From NCBI RefSeq assembly GCF_036245475.1, contig NZ_BTPM01000001.1, forward strand, positions 806,001-870,000: DNA of 64,000 bases. Direction: 5' to 3'. Positions within the stretch are counted from its first letter, which is position 1. Each line of letters opens with the position of its first letter. This DNA comes from Vibrio sp. 10N (lineage in GTDB: Bacteria > Pseudomonadota > Gammaproteobacteria > Enterobacterales > Vibrionaceae). A model generated the notes under the pieces. The model had not been told where the DNA came from. It made no database searches and saw nothing but the letters and a program-made list of their open reading frames with translations. Positions 47,160 through 58,008 of this stretch are shown in pieces. Both the position numbers and the translations under genes were made by a program.

Positions 47160-47705
47160 ATGAAACTGTTCTTTGCATCGGACTTACACGGTAGCCAAGA
47201 AGCCACCGAGAAAGTGTTAGAACATTACGGCCGCTCAGGGGCTGAACACTTGGTGATTTTGGGTGATGTCCTCAATCATGGCCCAAGAAACCCTGTGCCG
47301 AGCAGTTATAATCCACCAAAGGTTGCAGAGCTTCTCAATGCGCATAAGCACGAGATCATTGCGGTTCGTGGTAACTGTGACAGTGAAGTGGATCAGATGC
47401 TGCTTGAGTTTCCGATGATGAGTGACTATGCGTGGGTGATGTTGCCAACCAGTCAGCGTTTGTTCTTAACCCATGGCCATTTGTACAACAGTGACAAGCG
47501 TCCGCCGCTCAAGCAAGGCGATGTGATTGCGCACGGTCATACTCATATCCCAGTGGCTGAGTGGCGAGGCGAGCAGATCATTTTTAATCCGGGCTCGATT
47601 ACATTCCCGCGCAATGAGTTTGCTGCGAGCTTTGGTCTACTGGAAGATAATAGACTCAGTGTTCAAACCTTTGATGGTGAAGTATTGGCGTCTATAGAGC
47701 TGTAA
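47160..47705 (+). CDS. yfcE: Phosphodiesterase YfcE
   Basis: A 181-residue calcineurin-like metallophosphatase. Metal-binding motifs: FASDLHGS, VILGDVLNHGPRN, RGNCDSEVDQ, LTHGHLYN and AHGHTHIP. E. coli YfcE hydrolyses phosphodiester model substrates; the physiological substrate is unknown. It follows the CBS gene by ~60 bases and may be co-transcribed. Confidence 0.92.
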   Translation: MKLFFASDLHGSQEATEKVLEHYGRSGAEHLVILGDVLNHGPRNPVPSSYNPPKVAELLNAHKHEIIAVRGNCDSEVDQMLLEFPMMSDYAWVMLPTSQRLFLTHGHLYNSDKRPPLKQGDVIAHGHTHIPVAEWRGEQIIFNPGSITFPRNEFAASFGLLEDNRLSVQTFDGEVLASIEL

Positions 47706-47759
47706 CTCTCTTCTTTGCCTTAAACCATTCCTATGAACCTAACCATCCCCAACTAACGA

Positions 47760-47878
47760 GTCATCCCCTTGAAAAAGGGGATCTCACACAACGCGTGATA
47801 AACGATATTTACGCGACATAGTCTTTATTGGCCAGTTAGCTACGCGCTTTAAAAGATCTTCACGTGCGTGAAAATGAC
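47760..47878. repeat. Candidate palindromic interspersed element
   Basis: The 120-base gap segment has GTCAT at 47760-47764 and inverted ATGAC at 47874-47878. Just inside each end is a short hairpin: CCCCTTGAAAAAGGGG (47765-47780) and TTCACGTGCGTGAA (47859-47872), flanked by ATCTC and AGATC. The layout suggests a MITE- or REP-like repeat. A second copy is not present in the window. Confidence 0.4.
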
Positions 47879-47923
47879 GGCGGACTTCGATTTTTTGAAG
47901 AATGAAGCCAAATAGCAGGTATA

Positions 47924-47953
47924 AAAAAACGCAGCGATTAAGCTGCGTTTTTT
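47924..47953 (-). terminator. Terminator of ptsHI-crr
   Basis: AAAAAACGCAGC (47924-47935) pairs with GCTGCGTTTTTT (47942-47953); A and T runs allow use from both strands. Confidence 0.9.
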
Positions 47954-47971
47954 CTACTTCGAGATAACTAA

Positions 47972-48481
47972 TTACTTAGTTACACGTAGTACAGGTGTTT
48001 CGCCAACAGTCACGGCACCAGCAAGCTTGTTAAGCTCTTTGATTTCGTCCATGTTAGAGATAACGACTGGCGTTAGCGTTGATTTCGCTTTCTCTTCTAG
48101 AAGAGCTAGGTCGAATTCAATGATAGTGTCGCCAGCTTTAACAGTTTGGCCTTCTTCAGCGATACGCTTGAAGCCTTCACCTTTCAGTTCAACTGTGTCG
48201 ATACCGAAGTGAACAAATAGCTCGATGCCGTCGTCAGATTCGATTGAGAACGCGTGGTTCGTTTCGAAGATCTTACCGATAGTACCGTTTACAGGAGCTA
48301 CCATCTTGTCACCAGCTGGCTTGATTGCAATACCATCACCAACGATTTTCTCAGCGAATACTACATCTGGCACATCTTCGATGTTTACGATTTCACCAGA
48401 TAGAGGTGCGATAATTTCGATTGCACCAGTGTCAGCGCTGTCGTCAGATACTAGCTTCTTCAGTTTGTCAAACAGACCCAT
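47972..48481 (-). CDS. crr: PTS glucose-specific EIIA component
   Basis: EIIA-Glc accepts phosphate from HPr and passes it to EIIB-Glc; unphosphorylated it inhibits carbohydrate permeases and, phosphorylated, activates adenylate cyclase in enterobacteria. The 169 residues match E. coli. The active-site His is in [15 protein letters not shown] (~91), with the partner His in [13 protein letters not shown]. It is last in ptsHI-crr, 41 bases after ptsI. Confidence 0.97.
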   Translation of the reverse strand: MGLFDKLKKLVSDDSADTGAIEIIAPLSGEIVNIEDVPDVVFAEKIVGDGIAIKPAGDKMVAPVNGTIGKIFETNHAFSIESDDGIELFVHFGIDTVELKGEGFKRIAEEGQTVKAGDTIIEFDLALLEEKAKSTLTPVVISNMDEIKELNKLAGAVTVGETPVLRVTK

Positions 48482-48522
48482 GTCGTGCTCCTAAAGGTTT
48501 GATTTTAATCTAGTCAATTATA

Positions 48523-50250
48523 TTAGCAGTTTGTCTTTTCTGCGATAAATTTTTCGACGTGCGCTTCAATTTCTGCTGCAGTCGCCATTTGTAGCGCTTC
48601 ATCAGCCATTGCTTTAACTTCAGAGAAGTTAGCGTTGCGGATTACTTTCTTAACCTTAGGAATTGAAATACCGCTCATACTAAACTCATCTAGGCCCATA
48701 CCTAGTAGAAGTAGAGTCGCACGCTCGTCGCCAGCAAGCTCACCACACATACCAGTCCACTTGCCTTCTTTGTGAGAAGCGTCGATCACTTGCTTGATTA
48801 CTGTTAGTACAGCAGGTGATAGTGGGTTATATAGGTGAGAAATCAGCTCATTACCACGGTCTACAGCTAGAGTATACTGAGTTAGGTCGTTTGTACCAAT
48901 ACTAAAGAATGAAACTTCTTTCGCAAGGTGGTGAGCGATTGCTGCAGCAGCAGGCGTTTCAACCATTACACCGATTTCGATGTTTTCGTCGAATGCTAGA
49001 CCTTCAGCGCGAAGTTCTGCTTTGTACTCTTCGATTGCTGCTTTCAGCTCACGGATTTCTTCAACAGAAATGATCATCGGGAACATGATGCGTAGCTTAC
49101 CGTGTGCAGATGCACGTAGGATACCACGTAGCTGGTCACGAAGGATTTCACGACGATCCAAGCTGATACGTACTGCACGCCAGCCTAGGAACGGGTTCAT
49201 TTCTTCAGGTAGGTCTAGGTAAGGTAGATCTTTATCACCACCGATATCCATAGTACGGATGATTACCGCGTGACCGTGCATTGCTTCCGCAACTTCTTTG
49301 TAAGCTTGGTACTGTTCTTCTTCAGTAGGAAGAGCAGTGCGGTCCATGAATAGGAATTCTGTACGATACAGACCAACACCTTCACCGCCGTTACGGTTGA
49401 TGCCATCACAGTCTTTCACTGTACCGATGTTACCGCAAACTTCTACACGGTGACCGTCTAGAGTTTCTGCTGGTAGGTCTTTAAGCTTTGCTAGTTCCTC
49501 TTTTTCAGCAAGGAATGCTTCACGTACCGCTTTAGCTTCGTCAATCTCAGCTTGTGTTGGGTTTACGATGATCTTGTTGTTCATCGCGTCAAGAACCAAC
49601 ATGTCGCCATTGTTCACTTTCTTAGTGATGTCGTTAGTACCAACAATCGCAGGAAGTTCTAGTGAACGTGCCATGATAGAAGTGTGCGAAGTACGACCGC
49701 CGATGTCACAAGCAAAACCAAGTACGTAGTCTAGGTTGATTTGCGCTGTTTCAGATGGCGTTAGGTCGTAAGCAACTAGGATAACTTCTTCATCGATGTC
49801 ACCTAGTGAAACGATGTTGATGCCTAGTGCGTTCTTAACGAAACGAGTACCGATATCACGGATATCCGTTGCACGTTCTTTAAGGTATTCGTCATCTAGA
49901 GACTCTAGTGCAGTTGCTTGCTCTTCGATTACTGTGTGAATCGCGTTGTCTGCAGATAGTTTGTCTTTTTTGATGAGTGCTAGGATTTCTTCTTCTAGCT
50001 CTTCATCTTCAAGAAGCATGATATGGCCTTCGAAGATAGCCTCTTTTTCTTCACCAAAAGTTTCAAGCGCTTTTTGCTTAACAACTTCTAGCTGTTGAGC
50101 TGACTTGTTGCGAGCGTCAAAGAAACGCGCAACTTCTGCTTCAACTTGGTCATCTGAAATAGTAGACGTGTTTAGAACAATTTCGTCTTCTTGAAGTAGT
50201 AGTGCTTTACCGATAGCAATACCAGGAGATGCTAGGATGCCTGAAATCAT
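48523..50250 (-). CDS. ptsI: PTS enzyme I
   Basis: Phosphoenolpyruvate-protein phosphotransferase, 575 residues as in E. coli. The phosphorylated His is in [19 protein letters not shown] (~189). The PEP-binding TIM barrel shows [16 protein letters not shown] segment [31 protein letters not shown] and the conserved Cys in [10 protein letters not shown]. It starts the phosphate cascade to both HPr copies in the window. Confidence 0.98.
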   Translation of the reverse strand: MISGILASPGIAIGKALLLQEDEIVLNTSTISDDQVEAEVARFFDARNKSAQQLEVVKQKALETFGEEKEAIFEGHIMLLEDEELEEEILALIKKDKLSADNAIHTVIEEQATALESLDDEYLKERATDIRDIGTRFVKNALGINIVSLGDIDEEVILVAYDLTPSETAQINLDYVLGFACDIGGRTSHTSIMARSLELPAIVGTNDITKKVNNGDMLVLDAMNNKIIVNPTQAEIDEAKAVREAFLAEKEELAKLKDLPAETLDGHRVEVCGNIGTVKDCDGINRNGGEGVGLYRTEFLFMDRTALPTEEEQYQAYKEVAEAMHGHAVIIRTMDIGGDKDLPYLDLPEEMNPFLGWRAVRISLDRREILRDQLRGILRASAHGKLRIMFPMIISVEEIRELKAAIEEYKAELRAEGLAFDENIEIGVMVETPAAAAIAHHLAKEVSFFSIGTNDLTQYTLAVDRGNELISHLYNPLSPAVLTVIKQVIDASHKEGKWTGMCGELAGDERATLLLLGMGLDEFSMSGISIPKVKKVIRNANFSEVKAMADEALQMATAAEIEAHVEKFIAEKTNC

Positions 50251-50341
50251 AGCTTTACCTTTATATGGTCTAGTGTATCAAAGATTGGATGGTTTTTTAG
50301 CCACTTATAATATGTAGCTGATAGCCCGAGCCATTTCCAAT

Positions 50342-50371
50342 AAAGCCATTCTGTTTTCACAAAATGGCTTT
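50342..50371 (-). other. Hairpin between ptsH and ptsI
   Basis: AAAGCCATT (50342-50350) pairs with AATGGCTTT (50363-50371) in the 137-base ptsH-ptsI gap. No U run follows on the minus strand, so a processing or partial-termination signal that favours HPr over enzyme I is the likeliest use. Role inferred. Confidence 0.5.
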
Positions 50372-50387
50372 AAGGAGAACTGGGTTC

Positions 50388-50645
50388 TTAGTGAAGCTCA
50401 GGGATTAGAGCTACTAGGTGGTCAACTGCTTGTTGAGCTTGTGGGCCTTCAGCAGTGATAGTGATAGTAGTGCCTTTAACTAGACCAAGAGTTTGTAGTT
50501 TGAATAGGCTTTTTGCGCTAGCGCTTTTGCCGTTAGTAGTCACAGTGATGTCAGCGTCAAATGCTTTAGCTTCTTTAACGAACTGAGCAGCCGGACGAGT
50601 GTGAAGGCCGTTTTCTGCTGTGATTTCTACTTGCTTCTCGTACAT
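50388..50645 (-). CDS. ptsH: PTS phosphocarrier protein HPr
   Basis: The 85-residue general phosphocarrier. His15 is in [16 protein letters not shown] and Ser46 in [16 protein letters not shown]. It is the first gene of ptsHI-crr and much closer to E. coli HPr than the second HPr at 36920. Confidence 0.98.
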   Translation of the reverse strand: MYEKQVEITAENGLHTRPAAQFVKEAKAFDADITVTTNGKSASAKSLFKLQTLGLVKGTTITITAEGPQAQQAVDHLVALIPELH

Positions 50646-50883
50646 TTTTTATACCCCAATTGATTTATTTTATGTTTAGTTTCTAGACCAAACAAAGCTT
50701 ATCGTTATGCTTCGCTATTGGACGAAAGTCATAACCGTTAAGAATTGTATCGGACTAGAATTGTAGGACATGATTGCAGTCTTCGCTGTATGCATGTTCT
50801 ACGAAATTCGGTATTTAGCCTATTTATTTTTAAGCTTAAAATAAAACTGTCCTGATATTACCAAAGGCTGACAGAGATTCAAC

Positions 50884-50910
50884 AAAAAAGCCCCTTAAAG
50901 GGGCTTTTTT
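50884..50910 (-). terminator. Terminator of cysK
   Basis: AAAAAAGCCCC (50884-50894) pairs with GGGGCTTTTTT (50900-50910), symmetrical in both directions, 27 bases beyond the cysK stop. Confidence 0.9.
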
Positions 50911-50936
50911 CGTGTAAAAATTGATTTGGCTACATA

Positions 50937-51905
50937 TTACTGCTGAATCTCTTTGTCGGTAAATATACCTGCGAACAATGCTGAGCTTAGGTAACGCTCA
51001 CCTGAACTAGGTAGTACAGTTACGATTGTTTTTCCTTTAAATTCAGGTAGTTCTGCCAGTCTGTTGGCCGCTACAACCGCTGCGCCAGACGAGATACCAG
51101 CAAGGATACCTTCTTCTTCCATTAGGCGGCGCGCCATTTCGATGGCTTCCTCTGAGGTTACCTGCTCAACGCGATCCAGAAGCTCTAAATCCAAGTTCTC
51201 AGGGATAAAACCTGCACCGATACCTTGGATTTTGTGCGGTGCCGGTTGGATCTCTTCACCTGCTAGCGCTTGAGTGATCACTGGTGACTCTGCTGGCTCT
51301 ACCGCCACAGAAACGATAGCTTTACCTTTCTCACCTTTGATGTAACGGCTAGTACCTGTGATAGTACCACCAGTACCAACACCCGCTACGAATACGTCTA
51401 CTTCACCATCCGTCGCATCCCAGATTTCTGGACCCGTGGTCTTCTCGTGGATTGCTGGGTTAGCAGGGTTGTTGAATTGTTGAAGCAGTAGGTACTTCTC
51501 TGGGTTGGAAGCAACAATTTCTTCGGCTTTAGCAATCGCGCCTTTCATGCCTTTTGCTGCTTCTGTTAGCTCGAGGTTTGCGCCCAGTGCTTTTAGAAGT
51601 TTACGACGCTCAAGACTCATAGATTCAGGCATCGTTAGCGTTAGTTTGTAGCCACGAGCTGCTGCAACGAAAGCAAGTGCGATACCTGTGTTACCACTGG
51701 TTGGCTCAACAAGTTCTACGCCCGCTTTAAGACGACCGTCTTTTTCTGCTTCCCAGATCATGTTAGCACCGATACGGCACTTAACGCTGAAACTAGGGTT
51801 ACGCGCTTCTACTTTAGCAAGAACGTTGCCGTTGCTTACTTTGTTTAGGCGAACTAGAGGGGTGTTACCAATCGTCAGGGAGTTATCTTCGTAAATCTTG
51901 CTCAT
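50937..51905 (-). CDS. cysK: Cysteine synthase A
   Basis: PLP enzyme making L-cysteine from O-acetylserine and sulfide. The ATG at 51905 gives 322 residues (E. coli 323) starting [20 protein letters not shown], with GAAGGAAC upstream; five extra residues from an upstream start are not family-like. PLP Lys is in [13 protein letters not shown] (~42), the substrate loop is [10 protein letters not shown], and the phosphate-binding loop is GTGGTITG. Gene order cysK-ptsHI-crr is as in E. coli. Confidence 0.97.
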   Translation of the reverse strand: MSKIYEDNSLTIGNTPLVRLNKVSNGNVLAKVEARNPSFSVKCRIGANMIWEAEKDGRLKAGVELVEPTSGNTGIALAFVAAARGYKLTLTMPESMSLERRKLLKALGANLELTEAAKGMKGAIAKAEEIVASNPEKYLLLQQFNNPANPAIHEKTTGPEIWDATDGEVDVFVAGVGTGGTITGTSRYIKGEKGKAIVSVAVEPAESPVITQALAGEEIQPAPHKIQGIGAGFIPENLDLELLDRVEQVTSEEAIEMARRLMEEEGILAGISSGAAVVAANRLAELPEFKGKTIVTVLPSSGERYLSSALFAGIFTDKEIQQ

Positions 51906-52050
51906 TCTATGTTCCTTCATTCAACCGTGGTGGTTATTGATTACCTGATAAGAATATGACTTTGTTTGGCAACGTAAAAGAACCAAATAGTTATATATTA
52001 TGGAAGAAAGTTTATCGGCAGGCGTTTGAAGTGCTGTAGGAATGGTGGAA

Positions 52051-52095
52051 AGTCCCTTAGTGGCTAGGCGCCAGCGCGGCAAGCCACTAAGGACT
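52051..52095. other. Large hairpin after lnt
   Basis: AGTCC-C-TTAGTGGCT (52051-52065) pairs with AGCCACTAAGGACT (52082-52095), 14 bp with one bulge, 5 bases past the lnt stop. No T run follows on either strand; it may be a Rho-type or stability element. Confidence 0.5.
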
Positions 52096-52099
52096 GGGA

Positions 52100-53605
52100 T
52101 TAAGGTTTACGACGTAAAACGCCAAAACCAAGACACAGTGCTACCCAAATATAAAGTGGCCAGCTGCCAACTTCGCGGTACCAGGTTGTACCATCCGTTG
52201 GGGTAACGTCTGTGCGCAGAACCGCGGTTTCAAACTGAGGAACTTGGGCAATGATGTCACCTTTATGATCGGTGACCGCTGTCACGCCATTGTTGGTTGA
52301 GCGGATCAATGGCAAACCGAGCTCCAATGCTCGCATACGGGCAATTTCCATATGTTGCAAAGGACCGATTGAGCGGCCAAACCAAGCATCATTGGATAGA
52401 GTCAACAGATAGTCGGTGTCGTCGGTAACGTTTTGTCTAACTTGCTCACCAAAGATGATCTCGTAACATAGAGCTGGTGCGAGATGCATACCATTGGCAA
52501 CAATGTTTGGTTGTACATAAGCGCCACGACTGAATGACGACATCGGCAAATTAAAGAACGGCGCAATAGGTCTTAGAATGTCTCCAAACGGTACAAACTC
52601 CCCAAACGGCAGTAAGTGGTGTTTGTGGTAACGCTCGTCCAGATCCATTTCGTAGTCGCCATACGGTGTCTGACCCACGACCAGAATACTATTGTAGTAC
52701 TCACCTGAATCGGTTTTGTTGATGACACCGGTTATGATGGCAGAATCATTCATCTTAGCCGCGGCATCTAAATTACTCAGAAACGAAGGGAGCTCGAATT
52801 CCATGGCCGGAATCGCAGCTTCTGGCCAGATGATGATATCTGCATCCCAGTTTTCACGGCTAAGGTCGGTGTATTTCATTATGGTTGGCCAGCGATGTGT
52901 GGGTAGCCACTTTTGTGCTTGGTCAACATTACCTTGTATCAGAGCGACCGTTTTGGTTCGTTGGCTGGCCGGGGTAACCCAATCATAGTTGCGAAGACCA
53001 AAGCCCGTCGCCAGTACCACCATGGGGATGAGTATCAACTGCCATTGTTTTCGGCTGGTGAGATAGGCCAAACTGCCCGACATCACGATGAGCAATAAAG
53101 TGATGAGCTCGACGCCACCGATAGGCGCAAAACTTGAGAGTGGTGAATCAATTTGGCTGTAACCGAGCCACAGCCACGGGAAGCCAGTCATGACCCAGCC
53201 GCGGGCCCAGTCAAAAATCAACCACAGCGCGGGGGCGGCGATAAAGTAACGGGTTTTATTTTCCGATGGGAAGAAGCGGTTAAGCGACCATGCAAAGAGC
53301 GCAGAATAGATAGACAGATAGCCTACAAGCAGCGCCATTAAGAATAAGCTGGCGATCTTTGGCATTCCGCCGAAAGTATCAATGCTGACATGAACCCAAC
53401 TGATGCCGGTAGCAAATTGACCAAGTCCCCACGCGTAACCCGTCCAAAGTGCTCTTTTGCTGCTTCGGCCACGGATAAGTAGCATAAGAAGGAATGGGCT
53501 GACAATGGCAAGAGGCCAAAGCTGATACGGCGCAAAGGCAAGAGTTGTGCTTGCGCCAACAAAAGCGGCCCCAATGGGCCGCAGTAGTCGAAGACTTTTC
53601 TTCAT
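52100..53605 (-). CDS. lnt: Apolipoprotein N-acyltransferase
   Basis: Adds the third acyl chain to the N-terminal cysteine of lipoproteins in the inner membrane, needed for Lol sorting. The 501 residues have ~6 N-terminal membrane segments and a periplasmic nitrilase domain with the Glu-Lys-Cys triad in [27 protein letters not shown] and [13 protein letters not shown], then a final membrane helix. It follows corC by 47 bases, the conserved ybeZ-ybeY-corC-lnt cluster. Confidence 0.96.
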   Translation of the reverse strand: MKKSLRLLRPIGAAFVGASTTLAFAPYQLWPLAIVSPFLLMLLIRGRSSKRALWTGYAWGLGQFATGISWVHVSIDTFGGMPKIASLFLMALLVGYLSIYSALFAWSLNRFFPSENKTRYFIAAPALWLIFDWARGWVMTGFPWLWLGYSQIDSPLSSFAPIGGVELITLLLIVMSGSLAYLTSRKQWQLILIPMVVLATGFGLRNYDWVTPASQRTKTVALIQGNVDQAQKWLPTHRWPTIMKYTDLSRENWDADIIIWPEAAIPAMEFELPSFLSNLDAAAKMNDSAIITGVINKTDSGEYYNSILVVGQTPYGDYEMDLDERYHKHHLLPFGEFVPFGDILRPIAPFFNLPMSSFSRGAYVQPNIVANGMHLAPALCYEIIFGEQVRQNVTDDTDYLLTLSNDAWFGRSIGPLQHMEIARMRALELGLPLIRSTNNGVTAVTDHKGDIIAQVPQFETAVLRTDVTPTDGTTWYREVGSWPLYIWVALCLGFGVLRRKP

Positions 53606-53652
53606 TTATGATTTTCTCACTTATTCGGTGAGCTCAAGGTTGAGGTAGGTGT

Positions 53653-54549
53653 TTACTCTTCAACGCTTGAAGCGGTTTCTTGGTCCGGAATAGTCACTTG
53701 GACTTGAACCACACGACGATTATCCGCCGCTGTCACCTTAAAGTTGTAATTTTCTATTTCAACCACTTCACCGCGAGTCGGTAAGTGACCAAATGCAGTC
53801 ATGACTAAGCCACCAACGGTATCCACTTCTTCATCACTAAAGGTAGAGCCGAACGTATCGTTAAACTCTTCAATCGTGGTGAGCGCTTTCACAGCGAACG
53901 TGTGCTTACTCAGTTTTCTGATATCTAGCTCGTCGTCGTCATCGAACTCGTCTTCGATTTCACCAACGATTTCTTCAAGAATATCTTCGATGGTCACCAG
54001 ACCCGATACTCCGCCGAATTCGTCAACAACAATGGCCATGTGATAGCGCTCTTCACGGAACTCTTTCAGCAGGCGGTCTACACGCTTACTTTCAGGAACC
54101 ACTACAGCAGGGCGGATCACTTCTTCAATATCAAATGGGGCGCTGTCAGAGCCCAAGTAACGGAGGAGGTCCTTAGCTAAGAGGATGCCTTCTACATGGT
54201 CTTTATCTTCACTGATGACTGGGTAGCGTGAGTGCTGTGCATCGGTCATTAGTGCGATCAGTTTATCGAGGTTATCGGAACGTTCGATAGTGACCATTTG
54301 CGAACGTGGCAACATAATGTCGCGTACTCGCATTTCAGAAATTTCCATAACACCTTCAAGCATGTCGCGGGTGTCGTGGTCAATTAGGTCGTTTTCTTCT
54401 GAGTCGCGGATAACATCCACAAGCTCTTGGCGATCTTTTGGTTCGCCTTGAAAAATTTGACCTAGGCGCTCAAAGAAGGACTTCCTACTCGGACCTTCAG
54501 ATTTTTTACTGTTTCCCTCTGGTTGAGAGGGAGAAGACTCTTCGTTCAT
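53653..54549 (-). CDS. corC: CorC/YbeX-type CBS protein
   Basis: A 298-residue cytosolic protein with two CBS domains ([20 protein letters not shown]; ~65-180) and a C-terminal CorC_HlyC domain ([20 protein letters not shown]). Linked to magnesium/cobalt efflux with CorA and to ribosome-related stress in E. coli. The motif [20 protein letters not shown] is typical. It lies between ybeY and lnt. Confidence 0.94.
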   Translation of the reverse strand: MNEESSPSQPEGNSKKSEGPSRKSFFERLGQIFQGEPKDRQELVDVIRDSEENDLIDHDTRDMLEGVMEISEMRVRDIMLPRSQMVTIERSDNLDKLIALMTDAQHSRYPVISEDKDHVEGILLAKDLLRYLGSDSAPFDIEEVIRPAVVVPESKRVDRLLKEFREERYHMAIVVDEFGGVSGLVTIEDILEEIVGEIEDEFDDDDELDIRKLSKHTFAVKALTTIEEFNDTFGSTFSDEEVDTVGGLVMTAFGHLPTRGEVVEIENYNFKVTAADNRRVVQVQVTIPDQETASSVEE

Positions 54550-54614
54550 GACTTCTCAATTCAGAATGCTATCAGATGTGTGATAGCGCACATGTGCAAA
54601 GGCGAGATTTGCCT

Positions 54615-55079
54615 CTACTCCTTTTCTGCAAGATATGGGTCTTCAAAGCCCATTTCAAGCATAATTTCGGTTTCCAAAGCTTCCATTTCTTCGGCTTCGT
54701 CATCTTCGATATGATCATAACCTAGCAGATGAAGACTGCCATGTACAACCATATGTGCCCAGTGTGCGTTCAAGGGCTTTGACTGCTCAATCGCCTCTTT
54801 TTCGACCACTTGGCGGCAGATGATCATGTCGCCAAGGAGGTTCATCTCTACGCCCGGGGGCGCTTCGAACGGGAATGAAAGCACGTTAGTCGGCTTGTCT
54901 TTACCACGATACTCTTGGTTGAGCTGATGGCTCTCTTGCTCGTCAACGATTCGGATGGTGAGCTCCGCTTCTTTTTGAAACGGAATGATCGTCTTGTCTA
55001 ACCAGCGCTGAAACTCATCAGCGCTTGGCAGGCCTTGTTCTGATTCGACAGCAAGTTGTAAATCCAGTTCAATACTCAT
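54615..55079 (-). CDS. ybeY: Endoribonuclease YbeY
   Basis: A 154-residue zinc-dependent RNase for 16S rRNA 3' end maturation and 70S quality control. The zinc motif H3xH5xH appears as [11 protein letters not shown], and [14 protein letters not shown] is the UPF0054 signature. Its start overlaps the ybeZ stop by one base. Confidence 0.96.
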   Translation of the reverse strand: MSIELDLQLAVESEQGLPSADEFQRWLDKTIIPFQKEAELTIRIVDEQESHQLNQEYRGKDKPTNVLSFPFEAPPGVEMNLLGDMIICRQVVEKEAIEQSKPLNAHWAHMVVHGSLHLLGYDHIEDDEAEEMEALETEIMLEMGFEDPYLAEKE

Positions 55080-56173
55080 TATTTACTTTCCGCAGGTGTG
55101 CTTGTCGCTGCTGCCTTGTCGAGCAGGGCTTGCGCTGCTTCGCGCTCTTCACGACGCTTACGCTCAATCTCTTTGCGCGCTTTTGTATCTTCTGCTTCCC
55201 ACTTTTCGTAAGCGTTGACGATGCGAGCAACCACTGGGTGACGGACTACATCGTCAGACTGGAAGAAGTTAAAGCTGATTTCATCAACTTCGTTAAGTAC
55301 TTCAATGGCATGACGCAGGCCCGACTTAGCGCCTCGAGGCAAGTCAATCTGAGTCACGTCACCGGTGATAACTGCGCGAGAGTTAAAGCCGATACGGGTT
55401 AAGAACATCTTCATCTGTTCCACCGTTGTATTCTGGCTTTCATCGAGAATAATAAACGCATCATTCAGAGTACGACCGCGCATGTAAGCAAGTGGCGCGA
55501 CTTCAATCACATTACGTTCAATCAGTTTTTCAACACGCTCAAAGCCAAGCATCTCAAACAGTGCGTCATAAAGTGGGCGCAAATATGGGTCAACTTTTTG
55601 GCTAAGATCACCAGGTAGGAACCCCAGTTTCTCACCGGCTTCAACCGCAGGTCGAGTCAATAGAATGCGGCGGATCTCTTGGCGCTCTAATGCATCAACG
55701 GCGGCAGCCACGGCAAGGTATGTTTTACCGGTACCTGCTGGGCCAATACCAAAGCTGATGTCATGAGTGACCATGTTCACCAAGTATTGTGCTTGGTTTG
55801 GCGTACGTGGCTTGATGATGCCTTTTTTGGTCTTAACAAAGACCTCTTTACCGTGAGCAATTTCCGATTCGGTGTTTTGCTCAAGTACGCCAGACTCTTT
55901 TACTGCTAGATGAATTTGTTCTGGTTCAATATCCGGGATCTGACCACGAACAGGTGCAGTGTCGACGTATAGCGTTTTGATGATGTCGAGTGCAGCAGCA
56001 CTGGTGTGCGGCTTACCTACGATGGTGAAGTAGTTACTTCGGTGGTTAATTTCGACACCTAAACGGCGCTCTAAGTGTTTGATATTGTCATCGAAAGGAC
56101 CGCACAAGCTGGACAGACGGCGGTTGTCTGAAGGTTCTAGATTGATTTCTAGAGTTACGATTTGATTACTCAA
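55079..56173 (-). CDS. ybeZ: PhoH-family ATPase YbeZ
   Basis: A 364-residue PhoH-like ATPase/helicase acting with YbeY. The P-loop is [19 protein letters not shown], Walker B is [11 protein letters not shown], and [13 protein letters not shown] N-terminal KH-like region ([18 protein letters not shown]) precedes it. The likely start is TTG at 56173 ([16 protein letters not shown]), with GAGG 7 bases upstream; the open frame runs further up but without family likeness and no ATG fits. The C-terminal ~40 residues are highly charged. Confidence 0.93.
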   Translation of the reverse strand: MSNQIVTLEINLEPSDNRRLSSLCGPFDDNIKHLERRLGVEINHRSNYFTIVGKPHTSAAALDIIKTLYVDTAPVRGQIPDIEPEQIHLAVKESGVLEQNTESEIAHGKEVFVKTKKGIIKPRTPNQAQYLVNMVTHDISFGIGPAGTGKTYLAVAAAVDALERQEIRRILLTRPAVEAGEKLGFLPGDLSQKVDPYLRPLYDALFEMLGFERVEKLIERNVIEVAPLAYMRGRTLNDAFIILDESQNTTVEQMKMFLTRIGFNSRAVITGDVTQIDLPRGAKSGLRHAIEVLNEVDEISFNFFQSDDVVRHPVVARIVNAYEKWEAEDTKARKEIERKRREEREAAQALLDKAAATSTPAESK

Positions 56174-56209
56174 TGTTGCCTCGCATTTTGCCCCTGTAGG
56201 GCGATGAAC

Positions 56210-56233
56210 GGAGTCCGATTGCGACCGGACTCC
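56210..56233. other. Hairpin between miaB and ybeZ
   Basis: GGAGTCCG (56210-56217) pairs with CGGACTCC (56226-56233). No U run, so an intra-operon processing signal is more likely than a terminator. Confidence 0.45.
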
Positions 56234-56290
56234 ACATTTTGTTCCCATATCACTCCAAAATAGCACATCGGAGTGGATTGGGTATAGGCG

Positions 56291-57715
56291 TTAAGGCGTA
56301 AAGGTAGCCACACCTAGCTCATCTTCGCGCTTGGTTTTTGCCATCATCTGCGTTGGTGAGATTACTGAGCGAAGATCCATGTCTTTTTCTGTTCTTACGA
56401 GCTCACCGCGTAGAGAGTTCGCAAACACATCAGTAATTTTCACATCAACAAATTGGCCGATTAGCTCAGCGCCACCTTCGAAGTTTACTACACGGTTATT
56501 TTCGGTACGTGCACGCAGCTCCATCAGGTTCTTCTTCGATGGGCCTTCAACAAGGACGCGTTGCTCAGTGTCTAGCATGAGACGTGAGTAGCGCATCGCT
56601 TGCGTGTTAACTGTTTGCTGTAGCTCATACAAACGGTCTTTCTTGGTTTGCTCTGGTAGATCACATGGGTAATCAGCCGCAGGCGTACCTGGACGTGGTG
56701 AGAAGATAAAGCTAAAGCTCATATCGAAATCCACATCTTTGATTAGCTTCATGGTGTCTTGGAAGTCTTTGTCTGTCTCACCAGGGAAACCAACAATGAA
56801 GTCAGAACTGATCTGAATATCAGGACGCGCTTTACGCAGTTTACGAATAATAGATTTGTATTCGATAGCAGTATGTGGACGCTTCATCATTGTTAGAATG
56901 CGATCTGAACCGCTCTGTACAGGCAGGTGCAGGAAGCTTACTAGTTCAGGCGTGTCTTCGTATACCGCGATGATGTCGTCAGTAAACTCTAGCGGGTGGC
57001 TAGTGGTGAATCGAATACGGTCGATACCATCGATTGACGCCACTAGGCGCAGCAGTTCTGCAAATGAACAAATGTCACCATCGTGCATTGGACCGCGGTA
57101 CGCGTTTACGTTTTGACCCAGAAGGTTGACTTCACGTACGCCTTGTTCCGCTAGTTGAGCGATTTCAAATAGAACGTCATCCATTGGACGGCTAACTTCT
57201 TCACCACGCGTGTATGGTACAACGCAGTAAGTACAGTATTTTGAGCAGCCTTCCATAATAGATACGAACGCCGTTGCACCTTCAGCACGAGGCTCTGGTA
57301 GGCGGTCGAATTTCTCGATCTCTGGGAACGAGATATCCATAACAGGCACTTCGTCGTTTTGCGACTGTTTGATCATTTCAGGTAGGCGGTGCAGAGTTTG
57401 CGGGCCAAAGATCACGTCTACGTATGGCGCTCGTTCACGGATGTGGTCGCCTTCTTGAGTCGCCACACAGCCGCCGACACCGATCACTACGCCTTCTTTT
57501 TTATCTTTTAGTGTTTTCCAACGACCGAGTTGGTGGAAAACTTTCTCTTGCGCTTTTTCACGGATCGAACAAGTGTTCAACAGTAGTACGTCTGCTTCCT
57601 CTGGCACTTCAGTTAGCTCGTAGCCATTTGCAGCATTAAGCAGATCGGCCATTTTTGATGAATCGTATTCGTTCATCTGGCAGCCCCAGGTTTTAATTAG
57701 CAGTTTCTTACTCAT
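56291..57715 (-). CDS. miaB: tRNA-2-methylthio-N6-dimethylallyladenosine synthase
   Basis: Radical-SAM methylthiotransferase modifying A37 of tRNAs that read UNN codons. 474 residues, equal to E. coli, from the ATG at 57715 ([20 protein letters not shown]). It has the N-terminal UPF0004 domain with three cysteines, the radical-SAM triad [18 protein letters not shown] and a C-terminal TRAM domain ([17 protein letters not shown]...). It is divergent from ubiF as in E. coli. Confidence 0.97.
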   Translation of the reverse strand: MSKKLLIKTWGCQMNEYDSSKMADLLNAANGYELTEVPEEADVLLLNTCSIREKAQEKVFHQLGRWKTLKDKKEGVVIGVGGCVATQEGDHIRERAPYVDVIFGPQTLHRLPEMIKQSQNDEVPVMDISFPEIEKFDRLPEPRAEGATAFVSIMEGCSKYCTYCVVPYTRGEEVSRPMDDVLFEIAQLAEQGVREVNLLGQNVNAYRGPMHDGDICSFAELLRLVASIDGIDRIRFTTSHPLEFTDDIIAVYEDTPELVSFLHLPVQSGSDRILTMMKRPHTAIEYKSIIRKLRKARPDIQISSDFIVGFPGETDKDFQDTMKLIKDVDFDMSFSFIFSPRPGTPAADYPCDLPEQTKKDRLYELQQTVNTQAMRYSRLMLDTEQRVLVEGPSKKNLMELRARTENNRVVNFEGGAELIGQFVDVKITDVFANSLRGELVRTEKDMDLRSVISPTQMMAKTKREDELGVATFTP

Positions 57716-58008
57716 CACTATCGCTCGTCAGTTATTTAAATCTTTTTTAGAACCGTGACGCATCGTAAAAGGCGTGGTCACAATTGTTCAAATTATCGCC
57801 ACCCATAGGGTGGTAAGCGGCGTATTGTACTGCTTTAAAAACCGCCTGACTAGGGGTAGGGAGAAAACTCTTTGAGAGCTTATATTTCAATTGGTGCACG
57901 TCGAAATTAGCCCTCACAAAAGCAAGGATTTTGACGGGAAAAAACTCGCGCTTTGGTAAGTCGCTACGTACAATGAGAACACATTGATTTAAAGACAGTA
58001 TTAGCACT

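Noticed and set aside
56174..56266. N-terminal extension of ybeZ
   Set aside because: The 31 extra residues include no family-conserved segment and no good ribosome binding site; the TTG at 56173 fits better.
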